64,000 bases of DNA, from NCBI GenBank assembly GCA_050084515.1, contig CM114272.1:52762001-52826000 (forward strand), in the 5' to 3' direction. The notes beneath the pieces were generated by a model. That model searched no databases, was not told the DNA's origin, and saw only the letters and a program-made list of their open reading frames with translations. Below, piece after piece: positions 42,807 through 54,100 of the stretch (positions are counted from its first letter, which is position 1; the number at the start of each line of letters is the position of its first letter). Source of the DNA: Blasia pusilla (lineage: Eukaryota > Marchantiophyta > Marchantiopsida > Blasiales). The position numbers and the translations under genes were made by a program.

Positions 42807-42950
42807 TTAGTGAGTCGCTACGCTACACATGAAATAAAAAAATTATTATGCTCTTCTCTCCCATTATTTTTCCTTAACTTAAACGTGCCAATAGAAAGTG
42901 CTTAAGTTTATGCAAACCTTAAACCCATTCTCTTCTAATAATAACATAGA
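42807..42950 (-). mobile_element. Mini-Helitron, 144 bp
   Basis: On the minus strand it starts TCTATGTTATTATTAG after A (42951) and ends GTAGCGTAGCGACTCACTAA before T (42806). It has the TC / CTRR termini and A-T insertion context of the family; the terminal hairpin is weak. Confidence 0.55.
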
Positions 42951-43116
42951 TAATCTAGATATGTATATACTAATTGGAGGAATTTTTTTTTCCTTGTGGT
43001 TTTTCCTTAGTTTTACGACATGAAAATAATGTCAAAACCACTTTTGTCACTTTAAGTGGGGTATAGAAAGTGAAATAGATAAAGAGAATATTTACGGCTC
43101 CTACTACTAGGAAGTA

Positions 43117-43143
43117 ATCTCTCTCTCTCTCTCTCTCTCTCTC
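43117..43143. repeat. (CT)n microsatellite
   Basis: A pure CT run of about 13 units lies shortly upstream of the LINE ORF1 start. Confidence 0.9.
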
Positions 43144-43299
43144 CTACCTAGACGTTTAGATGTTGAGACGATTCTCAAGCTTTGACCTCCCTCTGACTCC
43201 ATAGACGGGACTATGGTTTCTCTAGAGTAAAGCACACCCTATCTAATTGTTTTCCCCATTCCCATTCCCATTTCCTGAGCACATAGACTAGTACATCGA

Positions 43300-45343
43300 G
43301 TGAACACTGCACCCATGACTACCACAGAACAACCAACGTTAGAAACCTCACCGGAGGAGGTCCAAGACACGACCAGTGTCAAGGATCTTTCCCACAAGCA
43401 AACAAAGAGCACAGTGTGGACTCATTTGAGATCAAAAGGCTCAGAGATTGATCACCAAACTCTCGCCACTATGTCAGGAAAAAAAATGAGGTGTGACAAG
43501 AAACGAATCCATGCATGGTGTCACACATTCAATAGAGGTTATACCATATCTAGAAGTGGCATCCATCGGTTCTCTGAACTAGAAGGAAAATGGGAAAGCT
43601 TTCAGGCCAACCAGATGTTGGCATGGAATACAATGATGCAGGCATCAAAAGAAGAGCAAGGCACATGGATGTCCAGCAAGGAATCGAACCTCCTTGAATG
43701 GACGGCTCAGAAGCCAACTCTGGAATTAGAGCTGGTCGCTTTGAGGGCTGAAAACATGCAATTGAAGAAGGACTTATCTGCTTGCTTCAAAGAGGATAAC
43801 ACTCAGCTTGGGAAAGCAATGCAAGAGGGTAACGGGAACAAGCGCAAATCTGTTAGAAATGGATTGAAGTAGTGGGCAAGCACACGACCACAACACAAAT
43901 CACGGAGGTTGCAACACAGGTAGCCAAAGAGGTAGTAGATAGGGTCCTAGAAATTTAGAATAGGAAAACCAGAGAACTCAATTTAGTTATCATGGGATTG
44001 CACTTTTCCAAGGAAGAAGACTGTAATTCAGTTTTGCAAGAGAAGGTCTTCATAACTCTCGGGGTTGAGTCATCTTCACAGGAAGACTTGGGAAAGGAAC
44101 AGGGACCGACCAAAGCACCAATGTTGGTACAATTTGATCCCTCACAATGGGGACCAGCGATGGAAATGAGGTTGGCAATCCTCCGTAGTAGTAAAGCGAT
44201 CCCGATCTGAAAGGATCTGCTATCCGTATCTTCCCAAATCGACCACCAAGCAAAGAGCAAAGACTCCCTATTGAAAGGGAGAAGGTTCTGGGTGTTCGCA
44301 ACAACGGTCTTTGGAGTGAACTCAGGGAAGGAAAGGCTACGACACCAGTACCTAGAAGAAACAAAAATGCAGCACCAACACGACAAACAGGAGGGGCAAT
44401 GAGCGAAAACTCGGATTCCAACCAAGGAATTAGCAATTCTACAACTCGGAGCCAAGACTTGGAGGTGAAAAACCTCCATGAAAATACCTCCCTATAGGGA
44501 ATGGAGGATGGGAAGGATATTACCAACCCATCCATTTAGGTAATTTTTCACAATTTTGGAGGACCATTCTGGTCTAGAGGCAATGGCATTACATATTTGA
44601 GCACAAAACTAGACCTTATCTTTTTCGCTGAATCACATGAACATAATTCCAACCGCATTTCCAACACAGAGGACTTCCAGGTTTTTGCTACCCACAACCC
44701 GCTCACAAAAATCAAAAGCAAAGGACACAGTGGTCTGGCATGCTTGGTAGTACCATGGTTACAACCTTTTGTCTCCATAGCCGACATTGATGAGGAGAAA
44801 CACTTCCTCTGGATCAAGGTCAAAAAAGAAGTGGGGTTACTGAAAGATCTCCTCATTCTTTGTTTGCTACTTGAGTCCCATTTGTGCTCAAAAGAGAATT
44901 CCCGTATGAGGCTCTCTCTACATCTATTGAGCACCACATGCACAGGGGAAATATCCTCCTAGTAGGAGATTTCAACGGGAGAACGGCCAACACTCAAGCT
45001 CCAATCTACATATCAAACAACACCAACATGGAAGGGATTGATACTCAGTCGGCTGATGGGTCTCTCAAAGAAGTATTCTTCCCACACATGCAGCGCAACT
45101 CAGTGGACAAGGAAAAAACAACCAATGGAGAGAAACTTCTCCAAATTTTCTCAACACATTGTTTGGTACTCGCCAATGGCATGGCTCTGTGGCCACAGTC
45201 AGGAGGTCGCACTTCTATTGGACACTCTGACTCCAACAGAGAAACCTCTACATCAGTGGTTGACTACCTGATTGGGGAAGTACATCAACTACCACATATG
45301 GTTGCCAATGTGCGGGTCACACCCGTTCTAGAATCTGATCATG
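43300..45343 (+). pseudogene. LINE 5' half: ORF1 and endonuclease
   Basis: ORF1 begins at about 43315 (MTTTEQPTLE) and reads 190 codons, ending in a coiled-coil-like Leu/Glu/Lys segment (TLELELVALRAENMQLKKDL). A following frame (43955-44210) has the LVIMGLHF ... RLAILRSSK pattern expected of an RRM-like ORF1 domain. The endonuclease of ORF2 occupies about 44560-45343 across a frame change at 44884-44960. Its catalytic landmarks are ILLVGDFNGRT, SVVDYLI and the final SDH. Sequence stops being LINE exactly after the SDH codons, where gypsy LTR sequence in reverse orientation begins. Loss of the 3' half is opposite to the usual 5' truncation of LINEs; the missing RT half is at 34408-37007 on the other strand. 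Confidence 0.82.
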
Positions 45344-45880
45344 TCCCCAACCGAGACTCAACAATAAGAGTCGTGAGTTGGAATCCAATAGGGACCTCCG
45401 AAATCCACTCTATTGGACTTGGTTCGGGTTTCGAATCCTAACGCCAAAACTCCCGATCCGTTCCGTGCCCTTGAGTCGCCCCGCGGCGCCCAAAGTGGGG
45501 GTTTGACTCCCAAGCACCCTTGGAGACCTTCCCCCTTAATAGTACTTCTGGGGATTCCTGGGGTCCCCCTACCTTTGGGAAAGAGCACCCGGGCCCCTCT
45601 TTTTTGCCCTCAACCTAACTCCCTTTACAATTGGTTTTGGCCCATATCTCAACCACTTCTTAAGCGTTTGCCATGATCTTTGGTGCGTTGGAACCGACTC
45701 TGCATAGGCTTCCCAATGCTACCTTACGGGTCCCAAACGCATCTTGTAACTAAAATTTATGGTCATAAGTACAGTCAGAAACTCCAGACGCTAGTCGCAT
45801 CCTAAGTTCGGTTCTCACCCCTCGGCCACATCTCCTTCCGAGACTCGACTTCTCTTAAGTCTGGGTTCCTTGCGCCTTGT
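45344..45880 (-). mobile_element. 5' portion of a gypsy LTR, inverted
   Basis: The reverse complement of 45344-45880 matches 40610-41133 of the gypsy 3' LTR. Shared blocks include gtttagttacaagatgc / ttttagttacaagatgc, ccaacgcaccaaagat, atccccagaagt and ctcaagggcacgg. The match stops at ggttgggga, equivalent to 41133, which is exactly where the 37008 LTR piece starts. Confidence 0.8.
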
Positions 45881-46144
45881 GTGATAATGGGGATGGAACC
45901 TCTAATCATTACTTGGTCTCCTACGCAAAATTCACAACACACAGAGCAAGAGCATATGCAAATATTGCGAAGTTGGTAACACCATAATTGTTCAACACAT
46001 TCAGTAGCCTTGATTCATTGCCCAAAGTTGCTGCATTGGTAAGTAATGTGGATTGGGGATCCCAATCAGGTAAAGTAGATGGTGTGGTGAAGAGTTTCTT
46101 GGTTGACACTTGGAAGCCCCGCACCAACACGTCGTTTGGTAAAC

Positions 46145-46294
46145 ACTCACACTATATGAGAGTGTCTCCCTCCTCTCATATGGTACCTTCTTCACTTGTT
46201 CCTCTCTCTACACTCATCCCAGTCTCAAGCACCGTCCAACCAGGGTGCGGGGTCTATGGTCGCAAGGCTACGACAAACACTACATAATGAGTAT

Positions 46295-46326
<32 letters not shown>

Positions 46327-46418
46327 AGGCGATGCTTGAGACTTGGATGGGTGTAGAGAGAGGAAGAAGTGAAGAAGTACCATATGAGAGGAGGGAGACA
46401 CTCTCATATAGTGTGAGT
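46145..46418. repeat. Foldback repeat with ~86-bp arms and a (CT)n loop
   Basis: 46145-46230 and 46334-46418 are near-perfect reverse complements (for example catatgagaggagggagacac against its complement). The ~100-bp spacer contains the CT run 46297-46325. A hairpin of this size is typical of foldback or MITE-like elements. Part of the left arm and spacer (about 46212-46266) recurs inverted at 50288-50341. Confidence 0.75.
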
Positions 46419-46419
46419 A

Positions 46420-48109
46420 CTAACCAAACATCGCATCGGCGGCCCTTCCAAGTGTGAACCAAGAAACTCTCCACCAAGGGAATGTGTGAGAGTTTCAATA
46501 CATTTCATTACCAAGAGAGAATTGCGAGGCAATTGAAACATTTTGGTATACTTGTGTAAATATCATGAGTGAATACAGTTTCTCGTGTTCATGTATTTAT
46601 GGATGATGATAACGATTTTGCTACATAGTGATAGTTATATAGTGTTTGTGCAAGAGATGCCATGCTAACACACATATTTCTTTCCACCACCACCACCCAA
46701 TGATTTTTAGTTGTTCTTGGATTTAAATGGTTGATTTGGAATTACTTAGACCTGACTAAGGCATTTCACAAGAAGCATACTATTTTCCATTTTAACACAC
46801 AAATATTCTAACATCACCATCATCACCCAACTCAACATCCATCATGCCAAATTCCCCCTAGACCCACCATCAAAACAAATTTCAGATTCCGTGGAGGAAA
46901 CTCCTTAAGAGGCCCCTATTGATGCTAAAGAGGCTCCATGGGAATTATCATAACTTGCCCGACATATTTCTCAAACTCTAATTGAGCTTTGGCAATCTTA
47001 GTGTGGCTCACTGCCATGTAAGTAGGTGTCATAGCTTATAGATCTCTCAAGCTCCACTCAATCCACTCAATCCTATGTAAGATGGTCAATACATCTTTTA
47101 AGTAACATCAATTCCCCATGAGTTTTTCTAGCAACAATAGTTCCATATAGGGCCTCTTAAGCAATTTCCTTCATTCCGTTGAATCACAGATAAGACAAAG
47201 ATAATGACTTTTTAAGTACCAACAGTTCCATAAAGGGTCTCTTGTGCAATTCCCTCCATTCCAACAGTTTAATATATTATCAAAGTAATTTGCTACATAA
47301 TCAAATTAGAAAACGATCAGATTTCACTTTGAATCCCAAGGGATAGAATGAGAATTTGAATGCCAACACATGGATCACCATTTTTCTCACCCATTCAACG
47401 TGTAATCGCCACATCGCCCCATCCTATGACCTGCTCAACAACACCAGGGGTAATGAAACACCGACATCTGAATGAATGAAATAGGGAGGATACTTTCATT
47501 CAAAGTCATTCTGTGTAGTGAACTGCGAGAGAGTGGAGCTACATATGGGCAGCTGAGCGGAGGAAAGTGGGACAGCACACACATCAGGAGATGAGAAACA
47601 CATACCTATGGCCCACATCTCCTTCCTTCCGTGGCAGCCAACAAAGAAGATTGAAGTCAGTATTCCTGATATCTGTCAAAAGACAGCTCGAGCCTAGACT
47701 TTGAACCACACTGACCTCAAGAACCTAATGGCTGCTAGCGGGCTATCTTTACTAGCCAACTTTTCTGATAAGTGGTAAAACCCTTCCGATCACAACTGGC
47801 TTGCATTCAATGAGGGAATCTTGACTTTATTACATATGCACGAAGGTAGACTTCAAGTTCTTAAAAATCTTGTCCTTCAGACTAAAATCTCAAAGTCTCT
47901 GCACAAATCCGTGGTTGATTTACTTTTTGCTAGGCGTGGACAATGAGAAGATTTCCTCTCATTTCATGAAGAAAACACCTCCCTATTCACTAGACAAAGG
48001 GGAAAATTGAGCAGCCACTTCAGAACTGCAGGAGTGTTTGCTGTATCAGAATGATATCAATATCATCTGAGAATGACTAAAGTTTCTTGATGCTCAATCC
48101 ACCATCGAA
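46420..48109. other. Intergenic region 3' of UTP25
   Basis: No gene is supported. It contains scattered CCA-rich and ttccat repeats (for example agttccatatagggcctctt at about 47149 and a similar copy near 47230). The UTP25 3' UTR should lie just below 48110. Confidence 0.35.
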
Positions 48110-51100
48110 CTAGCAAAACATGAACAGCTTGCTGTTGGAAGTTCGGATTCTCTTCGCTCGTGTTGTTCCAATAATGCGCTCCAACTGCATCATAAACTCT
48201 TTGTATGAGGGCAGGGAGCAACATATAAAACCCTGATTACTCCTCTCCAATTAGTAAAATCTCTGAAAACCAGGGAAATGTAGCGGTAAGGACTGACCGT
48301 ATAGAACCCTGCAAAGGCAACATCAATATGATTGCTCATCAACAGGTATGAAAGATTACAACAAGGAAACCTACAAAAGGAAGTAAGTTCATTGACCTGT
48401 AAATTGTCAAAGCGTGAAAAGAGCACAGTGCAGGACGGTGCCTCAGTCCCTTCCATCAAATTCAACAACTGCAATAAAAGACTCTATTATCAGTCTCTGG
48501 AAGTTTGTGCATGTAGCATTTTATAGATACAGAAAGTCACATATGGAGTCCACTCCGCAAATGGCTTCTTTAGGATCTTTTGGATGAAATGCTACTGTTA
48601 AATGAATCAAACTTCAAACATTAATTAGTTTGCAGTCTCAATTAGAGCCAGAGTCCTCAGAGATTCAAGCAGAGGCATCATTAGAGATATAGAACTGCAG
48701 TACCTCAACATAAAAGTGAGCGTGGTCCGGAAGTGAGTAAAAAATAAGGTCCTTGATGCCTCGGATCTGAAAAGGCAGGATAAAACAGACTATTTCAGAA
48801 ATTTGAATAATTACATTTGAGTTCCTAAAGTGCAGAATTTGAGAAACTAAGTTCAGGAACTAAAAACCTTGTACTCTTGGCCCTACAACTTTTGAGTTGT
48901 ATTGAAGCAGACCTTATAACGATGAAAGAAGTGAGCCCGCTCCGTATAAAGAAGAATCTTCCGTTCCCCGTGAAAAAACCATGATCGACCTCGTGAAACA
49001 TCACTCTGTTTTGTGTACCTGAATAAAAGATGGTTTCACACCTTAGGCAACTGATACTCATCTGGTAACTCTAGCCAAAGCTCCACAACTCGAGAAAATG
49101 GAACATACTAGCATTCACTTTGTTCATCGAGTCCCTAGATTCTCTTTAGACTGGTGTATCATGATGATTCTCTTGATATTAGTATGTCATCATGCCCATG
49201 TGTTGCACTGGGCAGGGAAACCTGGAAAAGAACCTAGAACTAAAAGCATCTTACGTATCAATAGAGCGCCTATAGCACAGAATTGAAACATGCCCATACC
49301 TGTCTATGCTTGCTTGAAAAGACATGTGTAAATAATTCTTTAAGTTAAAAATCAACATATTCTTACTTCTTAAAAGTTTAGATACCCCTTAAAAAATATG
49401 AAGGTTACAATTTTGGAAATCCTTCAACCACTTCAAAAATGGGTCCAAACACCTACTTTGAAGGAGATTTTACAGTCCGTGGGTTTTGCTAACAGAGTTC
49501 TTCCCATCTTTCTGTACCCTTTGTGGCCCTAATTTGAAAGACTCTACCTTAGTTCCCACTTCTTGCTTGATGGGATTTTGAAGCAGTTCTTGTTCTTGGT
49601 GAGTTTACCTTACAGGGGTCCTCCCCTTCGTCCACTGCCTGTAATGGCCCTAATTTGATAAGACTCAGAAGTCCTCACCTCTTCCTTGATGGGCTTTCCC
49701 ATTTGTTCTTCTACTCATTTAAGCTTGTACTGATACTTTCAAGATATATGGGAAGTACATGGCAAGTAAGAGGACTACTTACTCTCCTAGGAGGCAGAAT
49801 GAAGCATTTTCAACTTTGAGAAAGTTTCGAAGTCGCACAAAGTCAAAGTAAGATCGAGTGAACAGCATGGTACCACCCTGAATTCCAGATTTCATTTTAC
49901 AGAGTGAATAGATAGGCTACTGAAGGACGGATGAACAATGGATAGTTCCTCAGAGCCATGTTCTATCACCTACCAAGCAAGCAATCAGCTAATCAGAGGA
50001 AATTTGAAACCTGTGGTGTGTTATCTCAATCACTGCATGAGAATAAAGTTTCATAAATTAGCTAACTTTCCTGAAAAAATCATCAAACCTTGATTGAACT
50101 TTTAAACTATGGAGTACCTGTAGAGAGTTCTTCAGCCGGGGATAAACCTGCAGATATTCAAAAACTTAGATACGATGAAAAGATAATATTAAAACACCAT
50201 TCCTCCAGTATTACTCTGCTTGATCTTCTAAATAGAAACCACTCAGACAAATGGCTCAGACTGAACCCATTAAGTAGTGCCTGTCTTAGCCTTGCGACCA
50301 TAGACCCCGCACCCTGGTTGGACGGTGCTTGAGACTGGGATGGTTGAAGATTGATTGATTAGATTTCTAGTCCACGGGAAGCCTATCTGGCTTGTGGGAC
50401 CCCTTCCGCACATGTGATATTGACATCGCATCCGACAGGCACCTTCACATCTAGATTTCAAACAGTTCTGTTCGGGGTTCCCACGGAGGAGATTTGGTTT
50501 TTTAGTTGAAGGCCCTTCACTTTATCCAAATTCTTGACCCAAGAGCATAGTCAAGGCACACACACATGAAAGGCACACAAAGCACTCTCTCTCGAACATG
50601 GACCATCCATGCCATCCATGCCCTAGGTAGGGGACGCCATTGCCCTGGGGTTGAAACCGCCCCTCACTGTCCAAGGGAGAGTTGAACCGGGGACTTCTAG
50701 GCGAGGACCTTATTTTCGTTTAGCTGACCTCTTGGTCATCTACCACTAGATGTCCTATCTACCACTAGAAGATAGAAGAAGGTGCCGAAAGTTTAAGTTA
50801 ACTGGCTCAGAGAGCTACTGAAAGACTACAACAACTATGTAATGCTGAAAATCAACAAGCAACGACGTTGGAAACCTCATTACCTGTTTAACAAAGAACT
50901 CAAAGCGTGAGTCATCCACATCTGTGATAGCAGTACAGTCAAACCTTTCATACACCTGTATGGTATGCACAATACATGTAACAGAAAAAGATTAGAAAAG
51001 TAGACATTTTGCAGCCTATTTGGATTCATGAAGTTTCTCTGCAAATAGTTCAATTTGGAGAAAGACATGCTGACTGATATTTTTTATCAATCAAATCTAT

Positions 51101-54100
51101 AGCTTCTTGACTTGCAAGAGCCTCTTCACTTGAAATATGGCACTGGGCCAGCGATAAAATGTTTCCATGACATGGAAACATCTGCCCATCACTCTCCCTT
51201 GCATCTTGGGGGAGCAAGAAAACATTTTGGAGGATCTAGATGGACGTGAAAACGGCCTTCCTTGATGGAGATCTAGAAGAGGAAATCTTCATGCAGCCAG
51301 CACAATGTTATGAGCAAGGTGAGGGTGTTTGTCAGTTAAATAGATCCATTTCTAGTCTCAAGCAAGCATCCATGTCATGGTACACCAAGATGGATCACAG
51401 ATCAGAGATCAGAATCAGATTATAGTGTCTACGTCATGATCAAGGAGCATATGATTATTGCTCTGTGTATAGATGACCTCCTGATGCTAAGTTCCAGCTT
51501 TGAAACTACGAAGCATCAGGAGAAAGCTCTTTGCAAAGCTTGTGAGATTATGGACTTAGGGCCTGTGCATAACTTGTTAGCATGTTGATTACCAGACATA
51601 GAGATGAAGTATAAGTTTGGATCAGTATCAGTATGTGAAGAAGATAACTTCCAAGTTTGGCATGAAAGACAGCAAGTTTCCCAAAGGAGACAGGACTCAA
51701 GCTAGAGAAGGAGATGACTTCTAGAGGAAAAGAAGACATCACCAAAATTCCTTCCCAAAGTGCTGTGGGTAGTTTGATGTACTGAATGGTGTGCACAAGA
51801 CCAGATATACCCTGTGTCGTTGGAGTCATATGCAAGTTCATGCACAGTCCCTGCTTTGCACATTGGATTGCACTTAAAAGAATACTTAGATACCTGAAGG
51901 GGACGACTGAAATTGTACTCACTGGCAGCAAGCATGGCAGACTTTTTCTGGTCAGATTTTCAGATGCAGATTGGGGTGGAGATCAAGAGGACAGATCATC
52001 CACTTCTGATAATTGTTTTCTCTTATGCGGAGAAGTGGTAAGCTGGTCTAGTAAGAAGCAAGCAGCTGTTGCTTTGTAGAGGTTGAATACCTGGCCCTTA
52101 CACATGCCACCAGGAAGGTCATCTGGTTGAGAAGACTTCTTGGAGATGTTGGTCACAGACAACCTGACCCAACTCTTATTTATGAGGATAACATGGGCAG
52201 CATTCTCCTCAGCAAGAATCCAATACATCATCCAAGAACAAAGCACATCGACATACAATTCCATCATCAGAAAACAGATTGGGAAGGAGGTGGATTTGGA
52301 ATTCATCACGACTGACGATATGGCTGCCGATGCTCTTACAAAGGCGTTAGCTAAACGCAAACATGAAAAATGTTTGAGCACATTCGGGTTGTGTTTGGAG
52401 ATGTCCTGAGTGGGAGTGTTGAGAGTGCACACATTCCAAATACAAGACATGGATTGTATTGTGTGCAGAAGTCAGCTAGAAACTATGATTGGAACAGGGC
52501 ATGGACTGTACTTGCCCCTGCCCTGGTCTAGTACAGTAGGAAGGTATTAATAGATAGTTATGACTAAAGTCTAAGTTTAGGGACAGCTGTTTTAGAGGAA
52601 TAAGTTTATCAGCCCCATTTCCAGAGATATCTTGGGGTTCGTTTTAGGGCAGCCTCTGGCTGCAAAAAGTATTGTGCATGCTGTGCTTTCTCTATCTCAC
52701 AGTGGTTTTAGCCCCTCTACTCTTATACTCTTACTACTAGGTGACCCAGGGAACGGGAACTTGCATATGATCAGCATTCAGAATAACCTAAGAGTGGAGC
52801 GCTCACCTGTCGCACTTGCAGGACAATTTTGACAAGAACACCTTCAAACTGACTGCGTGTTTTAACCTGCCAAAATCAGCCGTCAATAGAGTGAGATTCT
52901 ACCTAGGACAGAGCACGCCACAAAGATTGAATGGACAGCCACAAGACCTTTAAGAGGCATGTATCCTTGTGCTGTTCAGACCTACTAGACCTTAAATGTG
53001 AAGTTGTTTGGATATTAAGTGTAATGCCTTGGATATGATTCAGAGATTCCAAAGATAGCATAAATTGTATACAAGACGCCATCTGAAATCAAACTCTATC
53101 ATGACGACTGGGGTTGTCTCCTTTTGTGCTTGAGCTGCCTCACTTTCAATTTCAGAAGGATTTCTTGAGCTGTGCTGCATCAGTTTGATCAAGCCTTGAC
53201 CATTTTCAGTTACAAAAGCTACAAGCAAGTAACCTTTTGGTGCATTAAATGTACCTTCCCAGCATGATTGACACAAGCTCGGTGGAAAAGAGCATTCACA
53301 CCTATAGAACAATGAATGAGTTAGAATGCACCCAATTCTCTAGTCTCAAGATGAACATCATCACTACTAGTATGCATCTCTGCCTTGGTTGTTACCAAAC
53401 AGTTTGAAAGAAAATTGTCATACCTGCATCTGAAAACGAGCTGAGAATAATTGTTTGTCGATAGTAGCGAGCATGATCATTCAGGTACCTGAACTTGGAA
53501 ACACAGAACCATGAGACAACTTAAAATAGTTGTCTACATTCTACCAATCTGTGTTTAAACATTATTGGAAAATTTGATACTGTAGAACTTCTGGGCTTCT
53601 CAGCAATGGGAGTTGGGAAAGTCACTGTTTACAAACAGCTAGTCAGAATAACAGGGATGTAGCAATTTGTAAAACCGTGCTCACCACTCTCGGATCCGCA
53701 TGAAGTCGGTCCCATGCTGCTGTGTTGGAATCTTATTGAGGTGCTCAAATACAGAAACCACATGTGACCAATTCTACATAAAAGCCACATGTTACCCCTA
53801 ATTTCCAATATACATAATGATTGGCAATTTCAAGATCCTGCAACTGACTGAAATTTGATGCAGATCACAAATCCACTTTCCAATCTATGAACACAAAGGT
53901 GACGCTCTGCATAACTTCCAAATGAAGAAAAACACAATCAAAGCAAGATCTAAACCAGCTATTCCCCCTAGAGCTGCAGATAACCTTGGGAGTTAACAAG
54001 TATCACCCCTCACCTGCATCAATATGACATCTGCAAAGTCAACAACTGCAATCTGGAATATAAGATAATTTGTAACGGGTCAGATTGCTTGTACAAACTT

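Noticed and set aside
50640-50760. A tRNA gene in the UTP25 intron
   Set aside because: Only a B-box-like match and a partial A-box exist. No cloverleaf with acceptor stem could be drawn, so at most it is SINE-like.
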